Shown: positions 39,048 through 48,343, counted from the first letter of the stretch. The stretch: 64,000 nt of DNA from Planococcus donghaensis MPA1U2 (GCF_000189395.1 NZ_AEPB01000038.1:102764-166763), one strand, 5' to 3'. A program made the numbers and translations. Notes: generated from the letters alone by a model not told the origin.

Positions 39048-39761
39048 ATGAATGCTCAACAATTATCACATCGGCTAACAAGAGTTGCTCATCATGTACC
39101 TAAAGGCGCAGTCGTAGCAGACATCGGCAGCGATCATGCTTATTTGCCTTGTTTTTTAGTAATAAACGGCGTAATTGAAAAAGCTATAGCTGGAGAAGTC
39201 GTGAAAGGTCCATTTGAATCGGCACAAAAGCAAGTTCAACAAGAATTATTGACAGAGAAAATTGAAGTTCGTTTGGCAAGTGGACTTGATGCAATTTCAC
39301 CTGAAGACGGTATTACAGCTGTAACAATTGCGGGTATGGGTGGTCCTTTGATATGCTCGATATTAGAACATGGTAGTGAAAAATTAGCAGATGTAGAAAG
39401 ATTAATCTTACAGCCGAATGTTCATGCCAAAGCAATTCGTGACTGGGCAGTTTCGAACGACTGGAATATCGTAGAAGAAGAAATTTTAAAGGAAAACGAA
39501 AAGATCTATGAAATTTTAGTGCTTGAAAAAGCGCAGTCTCCTGTTACATGGTCTCCTCAACAATTATTAATGGGACCAGAGTTGCTAAAGCATAAAACTG
39601 CTATTTTCCAAGAAAAATGGGAGCGTGAAAGCGCACAATGGAAAAAGATTGTAGCGTCTATGGAAGCAACTACACAAACCATCGAAATTGTAGAGAAAAA
39701 GCAAGAACTCGTTAAAAAAATACAATTAGTAGAAGAGGTGTTGCAACGTGAAAATTCCTAA
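39048..39761 (+). CDS. trmK: tRNA (adenine22-N1)-methyltransferase TrmK
   Basis: Makes m1A22 in bacterial tRNAs (YqfN). SAM motif VADIGSDHAYLP, catalytic-site IAGMGGPLI, ILQPN strand, and a C-terminal coiled coil (KKIVASMEATTQTIEIVEKK). 237 aa. RBS TAGGAGG 8 nt upstream. Overlaps nif3 by 14 nt. Confidence 0.93.
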   Translation: MNAQQLSHRLTRVAHHVPKGAVVADIGSDHAYLPCFLVINGVIEKAIAGEVVKGPFESAQKQVQQELLTEKIEVRLASGLDAISPEDGITAVTIAGMGGPLICSILEHGSEKLADVERLILQPNVHAKAIRDWAVSNDWNIVEEEILKENEKIYEILVLEKAQSPVTWSPQQLLMGPELLKHKTAIFQEKWERESAQWKKIVASMEATTQTIEIVEKKQELVKKIQLVEEVLQRENS

Positions 39762-40860
39762 TGGACACCAAATCATTGAGGAATTCGAAAAGTGGTCACC
39801 GAAATATTTAGCCATGGAAGGCGATCCTATCGGCTTGCATGTAGGAACATTAAACAAGAAAATCGACCGTGTATTAGTAACATTAGATGTTAATGAGGAA
39901 GTTGTTGACGAAGCTATTGCGAAAGGTGCAGGGTTAATCATTGCTCATCACCCACCAATTTTCCGTCCTTTGAAAAACTTACAGACGGATTTTCCGCAAG
40001 GTCGCTTAATGGGAAAGTTGATTAAATCGGATATTGCGGTATACGCAGCACACACTAATTTAGATGTTGCAGCAGGCGGTGTCAATGATTTATTGGCAAC
40101 AGCACTTGGCTTACAAAATACGAAAGTATTAGTTCCAACTTACGAAGCTGAATTGGTAAAAATTGCGGTGTTCGTTCCTGAAACTCATGAAGAAACAGTT
40201 CGTGAAGCGTTAGCTAAAGCTGGAGCTGGAGCAATTGGGGATTATGAATCGTGCAGTTATACGCTGTCTGGAACAGGACGTTTCCGTCCGACAAATGACG
40301 CGGATCCTTATATTGGAGAAGCTGGTAAAATGGAAGTGACTGCGGAGTCGAAAGTTGAAGTAGTCGTTCGCAAAAACGAAAAAGATCGTGTGATCAAAGC
40401 AATGATTTCTGCTCATCCTTATGAAGAAGTGGCTTATGATGTCTTTACGTTAGAAAACAAGGAAATTGCAATGGGGCTTGGACGTGTAGGCACGCTTGAA
40501 ACACCAATGACGTTAGCCGAATTTGCCGAGTGGACCAAACAACAATTAGGTGTTCCTGCTCTTCGCGTAGTAGGAGCACCTGACACGGTGATCAAAAAAG
40601 TAGCTGTACTTGGTGGCGATGGCAATAAATACATTCAACAAGCAAAACGTTCAGGGGCAGATGTATACGTAACAGGTGATTTGTATTTCCATGTAGCGCA
40701 AGATGCACAAGACATTGGGTTAAACGTTGTCGATCCTGGTCATCATGTTGAAAAAGTGATAATTCAAGGTGTCGTGGACCATATGTCTAAGCAACAACCA
40801 ACTTGGCAATGTGAATTTTTACCGTCAGAAACAGATACAGAACCTTTTCGGTTTATGTGA
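39748..40860 (+). CDS. yqfO: Nif3-like dinuclear metal centre protein
   Basis: Hexameric Nif3/GTP cyclohydrolase I type 2 homolog; true activity unresolved. Metal-ligand motifs IIAHHPPIFRPL, AHTNLDVAAGGVND, and C-terminal VDPGHHVEK. The central PII-like insertion (about residues 130-235) typical of the Bacillus form is present. 370 aa. GTG start with GAGGTG 8 nt upstream, inside trmK. Ends at a perfect terminator. Confidence 0.92.
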   Translation: MKIPNGHQIIEEFEKWSPKYLAMEGDPIGLHVGTLNKKIDRVLVTLDVNEEVVDEAIAKGAGLIIAHHPPIFRPLKNLQTDFPQGRLMGKLIKSDIAVYAAHTNLDVAAGGVNDLLATALGLQNTKVLVPTYEAELVKIAVFVPETHEETVREALAKAGAGAIGDYESCSYTLSGTGRFRPTNDADPYIGEAGKMEVTAESKVEVVVRKNEKDRVIKAMISAHPYEEVAYDVFTLENKEIAMGLGRVGTLETPMTLAEFAEWTKQQLGVPALRVVGAPDTVIKKVAVLGGDGNKYIQQAKRSGADVYVTGDLYFHVAQDAQDIGLNVVDPGHHVEKVIIQGVVDHMSKQQPTWQCEFLPSETDTEPFRFM

Positions 40861-40888
40861 GAAGAAGCTGAGGCTTCTTCTTTTTTTA
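40861..40888 (+). terminator. trmK-yqfO terminator
   Basis: GAAGAAGC / GCTTCTTC stem with TGAG loop followed by T7; starts at the stop codon. Confidence 0.9.
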
Positions 40889-41094
40889 TTGGCAATTTTA
40901 ATTTTGCTATTCGTATCAATACGTTTAAAATCCTGAATTCAAAAAATACGGGTAAAAAGAATAGAAGTGGTAACATACAGATTAAAAGTAAAATTTAAGT
41001 GGAACACAAGTGGTTTTACTAAGAAGAGAAATTCAGATTTTCTCGTACACCTTCAAATCATCTATTACATTTATAAAAGATGGGAGAGAGATAC

Positions 41095-41539
41095 TTGACT
41101 ATTCATTACAGAAAATTAGACGTTCATTCAAATAAGCAGTTAGTAGAAAAGGTTATTCAACTGCACAATAGAATTTTTAACGACTCAAGTAATTGGAGTA
41201 CCCAGTTGGGTAGCAAGCCATCACTTGTGATGTTTGTCGCATTTCATGACTCAAAAGTGGTTGGTTATAAAATTGGGTATGCTCTTAACGAAAAAACGTT
41301 TTACAGTTGGCTAGGAGGAGTGGATACAAAATATAGAAACCATGGAATAGCACGTATGTTGATGGAGAAGCAGCATGAATATTTAAAGAAAAATGGCTAT
41401 AAAAAAAGTTCAAACAAAAACAAAGAATAAGTGGCGGGATATGCTGATTCTAAATATAAAAAATGGGTTTGATATCATAGGAACTTACACAGACGACAGT
41501 GGAGAACCTAAAATCATACTCGAAAAGAAACTAACATAG
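41095..41539 (+). pseudogene. GNAT acetyltransferase, frameshifted at an A7 tract
   Basis: GNAT fold visible: MFVAFHDSKVVGYKIGYAL (beta4-like) and VDTKYRNHGIARMLMEKQHEYLKKNGY (acetyl-CoA loop variant RNHGIA). Reading frame one stops at 41430. Removing one A from the run of seven at 41401-41407 restores a plausible C-terminus (KVQTKTKNKWRDMLILNIKN ... ending at 41539). TTG 41095 chosen with GGGAGAG upstream. It is either a true frameshift, a slippery-tract variant or a base-call error. Confidence 0.75.
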
Positions 41540-41824
41540 ACTAGTTAAATTGAAAAGGCTAGGAGAAATATAATGAAACATGTTGGGAATAGAGTTGAAT
41601 TCATACTTTACAATCGATAGGTCGTATGGGAAATGACTAATAAGATTTTCAATTGTGGAAAAATGACGGACAGTAGTATAAAAGTTAGCTCCATCTCTGT
41701 CATACCATATCTCAATAACGGTTGAAGCTCCGTTCAGATTAAAGTAGGCCGCATCGACCTCTTTTTACGTCCAAACCAGCTCTTGCCTATCAAAGTTTTA
41801 TACATCAAAAGTTAGCTTCGTCAT
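41531..41824 (-). pseudogene. Decayed minus-strand gene of unknown family
   Basis: From ATG 41824 the minus strand reads MTKLTFDV, stop (41800-41798), then NFDRQELVWT, stop (41767-41765). A clean protein-like run of about 77 residues follows, with segments such as NLNGASTVIEIWYDRDGANF and HFPYDLSIVKYEFNS. Amino acid usage looks coding; no other frame covers the gap. I do not recognise the family. It fills most of the stretch from 41540 to 41915. Confidence 0.55.
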
Positions 41825-41915
41825 TATTTTTTCCAAATAAATGAAACGATTCTCAGCCATTTTCGTATAGGAAGAAGGATGGTTTATTGAATTTAAACAA
41901 AAGGGGGAGTTTGTT

Positions 41916-42356
41916 TTGAAACAATTTTTGTATTATTTCATGTGGACGTTAGTCATTGGATTAATCTTGTACTTAGGAATGTATCTACAGTCACAGGTAG
42001 CTGAGAAATCTCAAATGACATTTAACCTTTTTCCAATTCAACTGTACATTGCTTTATTTCCAGTAGTGATAGGTGCTCTGCTTCGTACGCCAAAATTCAT
42101 ACTTCAACGGATTAATAGCGGAGATTGGACTTACAACTGGATCAAATTTGCAGCAATTGGATTGCCTTCGCTTTATATTGTATTGATGACATTCGTCCCG
42201 TTTGCACCTATAGCAGAAGGGTTGTTACCTATCCCAAATATACTCTTTTTTGGGGGAACAACTGTCCCTACAGTGGCTGGCTTGGTTTTCGGGTACACCG
42301 TATTAGCGAGCGTTAAATTTTCTGGGGATGCAAAATCTGAAATACTCGAAACTTAA
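41916..42356 (+). CDS. Hypothetical 4-TM membrane protein
   Basis: 146 aa with four predicted TM helices (about residues 5-25, 43-60, 79-98, 105-132) and few charged residues. No family recognised. TTG start supported by GGGGGAG 8 nt upstream. Lies in the variable locus between yqfO and ispH, next to decaying genes. Confidence 0.7.
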   Translation: MKQFLYYFMWTLVIGLILYLGMYLQSQVAEKSQMTFNLFPIQLYIALFPVVIGALLRTPKFILQRINSGDWTYNWIKFAAIGLPSLYIVLMTFVPFAPIAEGLLPIPNILFFGGTTVPTVAGLVFGYTVLASVKFSGDAKSEILET

Positions 42357-42539
42357 CACTTCTTATAAAACAAGAATTTTGTAGGGAAGTTCTTCCAACA
42401 GATCGTACGTAAATATGTAGCTGCGGTAAATCTATAGTTATTGCAGGAGTGGGAATGATCTTGCTAGCATTCTTACGATTGTGTACTTGTTTTACTGAGA
42501 GTCGGTGCAAGTAGAAAGAAGCTAATAGAGAGGTGTTAA

Positions 42540-42692
42540 ATGGAACTATTTATTGCTGCACTTTGCTGTATTTGGGTAACATTTCTGTTATATTTGCTTA
42601 TTGAAAAAAAGGTGACGAAACGAGACAAACCGCTGCTATACTTCAGTATCGCAGGTCTTCTTTTTGTTATAAGTATGTCATCGCCTTATTAA
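42540..42692 (+). CDS. 50-aa two-TM membrane microprotein
   Basis: ATG preceded by AGAGGTG with a 4-nt spacer. It encodes an N-terminal TM helix (ELFIAALCCIWVTFLLYLLI), a basic loop (EKKVTKRDKP) and a second TM (LLYFSIAGLLFVISM). No family recognised. The positive loop predicts an N-out/C-out hairpin. It is followed by a strong terminator, which supports it as a real unit. Confidence 0.6.
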   Translation: MELFIAALCCIWVTFLLYLLIEKKVTKRDKPLLYFSIAGLLFVISMSSPY

Positions 42693-42705
42693 ATCCACAA
42701 TAAAA

Positions 42706-42754
42706 TAAAAAAACAGTCGCAAAAGTTAAGTTTTAACTTTTGCGACTGTTTTTA
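42706..42754. terminator. Bidirectional terminator, microprotein / ispH
   Basis: About 20-bp perfect stem (AACAGTCGCAAAAGTTAA and complement) with a 3-nt loop and A/T flanks. The strongest terminator in the window. Confidence 0.93.
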
Positions 42755-42755
42755 A

Positions 42756-43736
42756 TTATTCACCTACTGGATAGGGCTCAATGCGATCCGAGGGTTTCGG
42801 GTGCTTGATTTTTGGTAAAATTTTATTGAGTGGTACAGAACGAGTTAACTGATGCGTGCTTGAGTCTGCTGGGTCGTAAAGATCCAAGAACTTCATCACT
42901 TCTTTAACGATTGGTGTTGGGGTAGAGGCACCTGCTGTAATGCCTACAGTTTCAACGCCTTCTAACCATTCCAACTTCAACTCAGACAAATCAGAAATCC
43001 GATATGCAGGAGTACCGGCGATGTCTTGAGACACTTGTGCTAAACGGTTTGAGTTATTGCTCATCGGGTCTCCAATAACTAACAATAAATCAGTATCGCC
43101 TGCTTGTTGTGCCACCGCTTCTTGACGAACTTGCGTAGCTAAACAAATTTCTTTATGAACTTCGGATTGCGGGAATTTTTCTTTCAAGCGTTCCATCATG
43201 TCCACGACGTCCCATTGACTCATAGTCGTTTGGTTCGTCACAATAATTTTTTCGGAATCTAATTGTAATTGATTAACGTCTTCAACGCTTTCTACTAAAT
43301 GGACCATATCAGGTGCGACCCCAATTGCGCCTTCTGGTTCAGGGTGTCCACTTTTTCCGATATAGACGATTTGGTAGCCATCTGCCGTTTTCTCGCGGAT
43401 CAAGTCATGAGTAACGGTAACGTCAGGACATGTTGCATCAATCGATACTAATCCTTTGCGTCTAGCTAGCTCACGAACTTGTGGAGAAACACCGTGTGCG
43501 GTAAAGATAACGGTACCCGTTTCTACTTTTTCCAAAATTTCAAGACGGTTTGGACCATCCAATGTAATAATGCCGTCTTCTTCAAAAGCATCCGTTACGT
43601 GTTTATTATGGACAATCATTCCTAGTATATAAATGGGGCGTGGTAAACTTTCGTCCATTGCAGCATTTTTTGCGATAACCATCGCATCGACCACTCCGTA
43701 ACAATATCCTCTTGGCGATATTTTCATAACTTTCAT
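42756..43736 (-). CDS. ispH: 4-hydroxy-3-methylbut-2-enyl diphosphate reductase
   Basis: Last enzyme of the MEP isoprenoid pathway, [4Fe-4S] protein. Cluster cysteines in [14 protein letters not shown] and [10 protein letters not shown]; substrate histidines in [11 protein letters not shown] and GKSGHPE; TAHGVSP. About 326 aa. ATG 43736 chosen to match the family N-terminus ([14 protein letters not shown]), with AAAGGAG about 11 nt upstream. ispG, the preceding enzyme, is also in this window. Confidence 0.95.
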   Translation of the reverse strand: MKVMKISPRGYCYGVVDAMVIAKNAAMDESLPRPIYILGMIVHNKHVTDAFEEDGIITLDGPNRLEILEKVETGTVIFTAHGVSPQVRELARRKGLVSIDATCPDVTVTHDLIREKTADGYQIVYIGKSGHPEPEGAIGVAPDMVHLVESVEDVNQLQLDSEKIIVTNQTTMSQWDVVDMMERLKEKFPQSEVHKEICLATQVRQEAVAQQAGDTDLLLVIGDPMSNNSNRLAQVSQDIAGTPAYRISDLSELKLEWLEGVETVGITAGASTPTPIVKEVMKFLDLYDPADSSTHQLTRSVPLNKILPKIKHPKPSDRIEPYPVGE

Positions 43737-43833
43737 CCAGTACCGCGCTCCTTTCAATTTCACAATCATATATTCATTATAACGGAGACGGCACCGCTTT
43801 ACAAAAGTTGCATCGCGTAAAGCAGTGATTTTA

Positions 43834-43842
43834 TGCTATAAT
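43834..43842 (+). promoter_or_regulatory. Extended -10 promoter of cshB
   Basis: TGC-TATAAT at 43834-43842 with TG extension; -35 is weak. It lies ~20 nt before the cshB RBS AAGGAGGG. Confidence 0.6.
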
Positions 43843-43872
43843 GTCTAAAGCGTAAGGAGGGAATTTAATCCC

Positions 43873-45168
43873 ATGACAAAATTCAACGAATACCCATTCA
43901 AACCGTTTCTATTAGAAGCGGTAGAAAAACTTGGTTTTACGGAACCAACACAGATCCAAAAGGAAATGATGCCCCATATATTGAAAGGCACAAGTGCAAT
44001 TGGACAATCCCATACAGGGACTGGAAAAACGCATAGTTTCATTATTCCCATTGTAGAACGTATTGACGTCAGCAAACAGGAAGTGCAGGCGGTAATTTCA
44101 GCACCGACACGTGAACTTGGAACGCAGATCTTCAATGAGTTGCAAAAACTAGTTGTAGGATCGGGCATTGAAGTAAAATCGTTTATCGGTGGTACGGACA
44201 AACAACGTTCGATTAACAAGTTAAAAACACAGCCCCATATCGTCGTTGGAACACCTGGTCGTTTAAGAGACTTAGTTAAAGAAAACGCTTTGTTGGTTCA
44301 CACAGGTAAAATTCTTATAGTGGATGAAGCGGATTTGGCTTTTGATCTTGGTTTTATCGAAGAAATTGACCAAGTAGCTGGAAAAATGAAAGATGACTTA
44401 GAAATGTATGTCTTTTCAGCGACAATTCCTGAAAAACTAAAACCATTCCTTAAAAAATACATGGAGTCACCAATTCATGTGAAAATTGGCGACAAACGTC
44501 CAACTGCAGATGGTTTAGACTTTTACTTAGTGCCGGTCCGCAGTAAAAAGAAAATGGATCGCTTACAAGATGTGATGAAAGTGATCAACCCTTATTTAGC
44601 GATTATTTTCGTTAACACACGTACAAATGCGGATTATGTTGCAGATCAATTAGCAAAAGAAGGCATTCGAGTTGGACGTGTACATGGCGATTTAGCGCCT
44701 CGCGAACGTGTTAAAATGATGCGTCAAATTCGCGATTTGGAATATCAATATATCGTCGCAACAGATCTTGCAGCTCGTGGAATTGATATTCAAGGCGTTA
44801 GCCATGTCATTAACTACGAATTGCCAGAAGACCTGGAATTCTTTATTCACCGTGTGGGCCGTACAGCTCGCGCAGGAATGAAAGGATTAGCGATTACGCT
44901 ATTCAAGCCAGAAGAAGACGATGCAATTGTTCGTATTGAGAAAATGGGCATTCCGTTCCAACAAAAAGATATTGTGAAAGGCGAATTTGTCGACTTGAAA
45001 GAGCGTCATAGCCGGACAACCCGTACAAGAAAAGTGAACGAAGCCGACGCGAAAGCGAAAACAATGGTTCACAAACCGAAAAAAGTAAGACCGATGTACA
45101 AGAAGAAAATGAAGTGGAAAATGGACGAAATCAAGAAAATGGAACGACGCAAAAATCGTAAAAAATAA
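43873..45168 (+). CDS. cshB: DEAD-box RNA helicase CshB
   Basis: Cold-shock RNA helicase (YqfR). Q-motif region FTEPTQIQKEM, motif I SHTGTGKT, PTREL, VGTPGR, motif II VDEADLAF, SAT, and motif VI HRVGRTARAG. A very basic C-terminal tail (KPKKVRPMYKKKMKWKMDEI) likely binds RNA. 431 aa. AAGGAGGG RBS with an ~11-nt spacer. Followed 12 nt later by nfo. Confidence 0.94.
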   Translation: MTKFNEYPFKPFLLEAVEKLGFTEPTQIQKEMMPHILKGTSAIGQSHTGTGKTHSFIIPIVERIDVSKQEVQAVISAPTRELGTQIFNELQKLVVGSGIEVKSFIGGTDKQRSINKLKTQPHIVVGTPGRLRDLVKENALLVHTGKILIVDEADLAFDLGFIEEIDQVAGKMKDDLEMYVFSATIPEKLKPFLKKYMESPIHVKIGDKRPTADGLDFYLVPVRSKKKMDRLQDVMKVINPYLAIIFVNTRTNADYVADQLAKEGIRVGRVHGDLAPRERVKMMRQIRDLEYQYIVATDLAARGIDIQGVSHVINYELPEDLEFFIHRVGRTARAGMKGLAITLFKPEEDDAIVRIEKMGIPFQQKDIVKGEFVDLKERHSRTTRTRKVNEADAKAKTMVHKPKKVRPMYKKKMKWKMDEIKKMERRKNRKK

Positions 45169-45180
45169 GGAGATAGGTCA

Positions 45181-46074
45181 ATGTTATTAGGATCTCACGT
45201 ATCAATGAGCGGCAAAAAGATGCTGCTTGCAGCAAGCGAAGAAGCCGCTTCTTACGGAGCGTCGACTTTCATGATCTATACCGGTGCACCTCAAAACACG
45301 CGCCGCAAACCGATCGAAGATTTAAATATCGATGCTGGTCTCGCTCATATGGCAGCTAACAATTTAACGAATATTGTGGTCCATGCACCGTATATTATCA
45401 ACTTAGGAAACACGCAAAAACCTGAAACTTTTCAGCACGGTGTTGAATTTCTACAAAAAGAAATTGAACGTACTGCAGCACTTGGTGCAAAACAAATTGT
45501 TTTACATCCAGGTGCGCATGTAGGGGCTGGGGCTGATGCAGGGATCGCAAAAATTATCGAAGGATTAAATGAAGTTTTGACGCAAGATTATCCTGTCAAT
45601 ATCGCACTTGAGACAATGGCAGGAAAAGGTACAGAATGTGGACGCAGTTTTGAGGAAATCGCCGCAATTATTAATGGCGTGACTCATAATGAACGTTTAT
45701 CTGTATGCTTTGACACCTGTCACACACATGATTCAGGGTACAATATTAAAGAAGATTTTAATGGCGTATTAGAAGAGTTCGACCGGATTGTCGGGATTGA
45801 TCGTCTTCAAGTATTGCACATCAATGACAGTAAAAATATTCGCGGAGCAGCTAAAGACCGCCACGAAAATATTGGCTTTGGTGAAATCGGCTTTGATGCG
45901 TTAAACGGTATTGTTCATCATCCGGATTTAATGCATGTACCAAAAATTCTTGAAACGCCATATGTCGGAGCAGATGCAAAAAACAAAAAACCGCCATATT
46001 CATTTGAAATTGAAATGTTTAAAGCGGGCGTCTTTTCACCAGGAGTTATCGAAGAATTAAAATCTTCTTTATAA
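45181..46074 (+). CDS. nfo: Endonuclease IV (AP endonuclease)
   Basis: Zn-dependent apurinic/apyrimidinic endonuclease (YqfS). Metal-ligand motifs [55 protein letters not shown] and KILETPYVG. 297 aa. RBS AAGGAG 8 nt upstream. Co-operonic with cshB; a terminator follows. Confidence 0.97.
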   Translation: MLLGSHVSMSGKKMLLAASEEAASYGASTFMIYTGAPQNTRRKPIEDLNIDAGLAHMAANNLTNIVVHAPYIINLGNTQKPETFQHGVEFLQKEIERTAALGAKQIVLHPGAHVGAGADAGIAKIIEGLNEVLTQDYPVNIALETMAGKGTECGRSFEEIAAIINGVTHNERLSVCFDTCHTHDSGYNIKEDFNGVLEEFDRIVGIDRLQVLHINDSKNIRGAAKDRHENIGFGEIGFDALNGIVHHPDLMHVPKILETPYVGADAKNKKPPYSFEIEMFKAGVFSPGVIEELKSSL

Positions 46075-46086
46075 ATGCAAATATCT

Positions 46087-46134
46087 AAAGCTGAAAACAG
46101 TCCCTTAGTTGGGTACCTGTCTTCAGCTTTTTTG
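46087..46134 (+). terminator. nfo terminator
   Basis: AAAGCTGAA-ACAG / CTGT-TTCAGCTTT stem with small internal mismatch, 16-nt loop and T-run. Confidence 0.8.
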
Positions 46135-46203
46135 TTTTAGAAAAAACTTTTACCCAAATAAAATTAAGAAAATACTAATTACAATTGATCTAAGCAAAAT
46201 CTA

Positions 46204-46232
46204 TTTACATTGGCGTAGAACTCCACTATACT
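46204..46232 (+). promoter_or_regulatory. Zinc uptake operon promoter
   Basis: TTTACA at 46204-46209, 17-nt spacer, TATACT at 46227-46232. Confidence 0.7.
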
Positions 46233-46241
46233 TTTCTAGTG

Positions 46242-46264
46242 TAAATCGTAATCATTATTAATTA
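46242..46264. promoter_or_regulatory. Zur box
   Basis: TAAATCGTAATCATTA plus a looser right arm, matching the Bacillus Zur consensus AAATCGTAATNATTACGATTT fully in the left half and partly in the right. Located just downstream of the -10, where bound Zur would block initiation. Confidence 0.82.
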
Positions 46265-46280
46265 GAAAAGAGGCGAAACA

Positions 46281-47048
46281 ATGGTTGCGCCATTAATCGA
46301 CATTCAAGACATCAGCTTTGAATATGAAGAAACCAAAGCGTTAGATCATATTTCCATGAAAGTGGAAGAAGGTGATTTTCTAGCCATATTAGGTCCGAAC
46401 GGATCAGGGAAATCGACGTTATTGAAAATCATGTTAGGACTTATCAAGCCAAGCAAAGGAAAAATTGAGCTTTTTGGTGTAGACTCCAAAAATTTTAAAA
46501 ACCGTGAATGGATTGGTTATGTTTCTCAAAAATCTAATTCATTTAATTCAGGTTTTCCAGCGACTGTTAAAGAAGTAGTAGCAGGTGGTTTAGCAAAAAA
46601 AACAGGTTTGTTTCATCGGTTGCCTAAAACAACGCATCAACAAGTAGTTGAGGCGCTAGAAGCGGTCAGTATGGAACCATTTATCGATAGAAGCATTAGT
46701 GAACTTTCCGGTGGTCAGCAACAACGTATTTTTATTGCACGAGCATTAATTGCAAAACCAAAAGTGTTAATACTGGATGAACCGACAGTTGGGATTGACC
46801 ATGAAAATGTTCAAGCATTTTATGACATGTTGGCCAGGCTAAACCAGGACAAAAATATCACAATGGTCCTCGTGACGCATGATGTGGATACGGTAACAGA
46901 CCGAATCACTCATGTGGCGTGTTTGAACCAAACGATTCATTTCCATGGCTATAAAGAACAGCTTCATACGATGAGTGATGAAAAGCGCGAAGCGTGGTAT
47001 GGCCATTCTGTCCGGAAAATTCACCATATCGGGGGAAGCCACACATGA
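46281..47048 (+). CDS. znuC: Zinc ABC transporter ATP-binding protein
   Basis: ATPase of a high-affinity zinc importer. Walker A GPNGSGKST, Q-loop VSQKSN, signature LSGGQQQR, Walker B LILDEPT, H-loop VTHDVD. 255 aa. ATG 46281 with AGAGGCG 7 nt upstream. The Zur box and zur in the same operon support zinc as substrate. No substrate-binding lipoprotein (znuA) is present in the window. Confidence 0.92.
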   Translation: MVAPLIDIQDISFEYEETKALDHISMKVEEGDFLAILGPNGSGKSTLLKIMLGLIKPSKGKIELFGVDSKNFKNREWIGYVSQKSNSFNSGFPATVKEVVAGGLAKKTGLFHRLPKTTHQQVVEALEAVSMEPFIDRSISELSGGQQQRIFIARALIAKPKVLILDEPTVGIDHENVQAFYDMLARLNQDKNITMVLVTHDVDTVTDRITHVACLNQTIHFHGYKEQLHTMSDEKREAWYGHSVRKIHHIGGSHT

Positions 47049-47899
47049 TAGAAGCTATTTTTTCTTATGAATTTTTACAAAATGCTTTTGCGGCAGGATT
47101 AATTATTGGGGTCATTGCACCGTTACTTGGCGTGTTTATTGTTGTTCGCCGTCTATCATTAATTGCGGATGCATTAAGTCATGTGACGTTAGCAGGCATT
47201 GCAGGAAGTTTATACTTAAGTCAAAGTGTGGCTTCTTTAGCGCTTTTAAACCCGTTATTTCTTGGGATTGCAGCTTCAGTAGGTGGTTCTATGTTGATCG
47301 AACGTTTAAGAAGCTTGTATAAGCATTATCAAGAATTAGCGATTCCAATTATATTGTCTGCAGGTATTGGATTTGGTGCGATATTTATTTCGTTAGCTGA
47401 AGGTTTTTCAAGTGACTTATTTGGTTATTTATTTGGCTCAGTATCAGCGGTAAGTAGAGAAGACTTATTTATTGTTGTTGGTGTGGCGGTCATAGTGCTA
47501 GCTTTTGTCTTTATCTTCTTTAAAGAATTATTTGTTTTGTCATTTGACGACGAATACGCGAGAGCTTCGGGCTTGCCGGCTAAATGGATTCACTTTATGT
47601 TTATGATCGTAACAGCGCTTGTAATTGCAGGCTCTATGCGCATTGTTGGTATACTTCTTGTATCATCACTTATGACCATTCCTGTTGCAACAGCAATGCG
47701 TGTCACAAAAAGTTTTAAACAAACGATCTTTCTATCCATCGTTTTTGGTGAAATTTCGGTTATTACCGGATTAGTATCTGCTTTTTACTTAGACTTAGCT
47801 CCGGGTGGAACAATTGTTGTGACATCGATTTTCCTATTATTGCTAGTCCTTGCGTATAAAAAAATAAAGGTTTCGCGTAAAAAAGGAGCGATTGCATGA
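47045..47899 (+). CDS. znuB: Zinc ABC transporter permease
   Basis: ABC-3 family permease with about eight TM helices; conserved LSLIADALSHVTLAGIA and MRIVGILLVSSLMTIPVATA. 284 aa. The ATGA overlap with znuC at 47045 is chosen over an upstream in-frame GTG inside znuC. Overlaps zur by 4 nt, so the three genes are translationally coupled. Confidence 0.93.
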   Translation: MIEAIFSYEFLQNAFAAGLIIGVIAPLLGVFIVVRRLSLIADALSHVTLAGIAGSLYLSQSVASLALLNPLFLGIAASVGGSMLIERLRSLYKHYQELAIPIILSAGIGFGAIFISLAEGFSSDLFGYLFGSVSAVSREDLFIVVGVAVIVLAFVFIFFKELFVLSFDDEYARASGLPAKWIHFMFMIVTALVIAGSMRIVGILLVSSLMTIPVATAMRVTKSFKQTIFLSIVFGEISVITGLVSAFYLDLAPGGTIVVTSIFLLLLVLAYKKIKVSRKKGAIA

Positions 47900-48306
47900 A
47901 TTTAACAAATGCATGGAAAATTCTAAAAGACAATGGTTTTAAGGAAACATCGAAACGCAATCAAATTTTAGAGTTGTTTACGAATGATGAAAGGTATTTG
48001 ACAGCGAGAGATTTGTTGGATGTTATGCAAAAAGACTATCCAAGTATGAGCTACGACACGGTATATCGGAATTTAGCGACTTTTGTATCGCTTGGCATAT
48101 TAGAAGAAACCGAATTATCAGGTGAACGTCATTTTCGCATGCAATGCGAAAGCGATCATCACCATCACCATTTTATTTGCATGGATTGTGGCAAAATAAA
48201 AGAAATCCCGATTTGTCCGATGGATATGTTAGGTGCAGCGTTACCCGCATACGAAATTGCCAATCACAAGTTTGAAATATACGGGAAATGTCCCGAATGC
48301 AAATAA
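47896..48306 (+). CDS. zur: Zinc uptake regulator Zur (Fur family)
   Basis: Zn-responsive repressor. N-terminal winged helix (ETSKRNQILELF ... SYDTVYRNLATFVSLGILEE), regulatory metal histidines in ESDHHHHHFIC, structural zinc cysteines CMDC and CPEC. 136 aa. It is the third gene of znuCB-zur and so probably autoregulated through the Zur box. PerR or Fur are less likely, given the zinc operon. Confidence 0.9.
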   Translation: MNLTNAWKILKDNGFKETSKRNQILELFTNDERYLTARDLLDVMQKDYPSMSYDTVYRNLATFVSLGILEETELSGERHFRMQCESDHHHHHFICMDCGKIKEIPICPMDMLGAALPAYEIANHKFEIYGKCPECK

Positions 48307-48341
48307 AAAGCGAGAGTGGGGAAATCCACTCTCGCTTTTTT
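48306..48341. terminator. Bidirectional terminator, zur / yqfW
   Basis: AAAAGCGAGAGTGG / CCACTCTCGCTTTT perfect stem with 6-nt loop and T-run, between convergent genes. Confidence 0.92.
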
Positions 48342-48343
48342 CA

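Noticed and set aside
42453-42513. 19-aa plus-strand frame with GGAGTGGG upstream
   Set aside because: Short, stops abruptly and looks like a remnant of a membrane gene start; not convincing as a gene.
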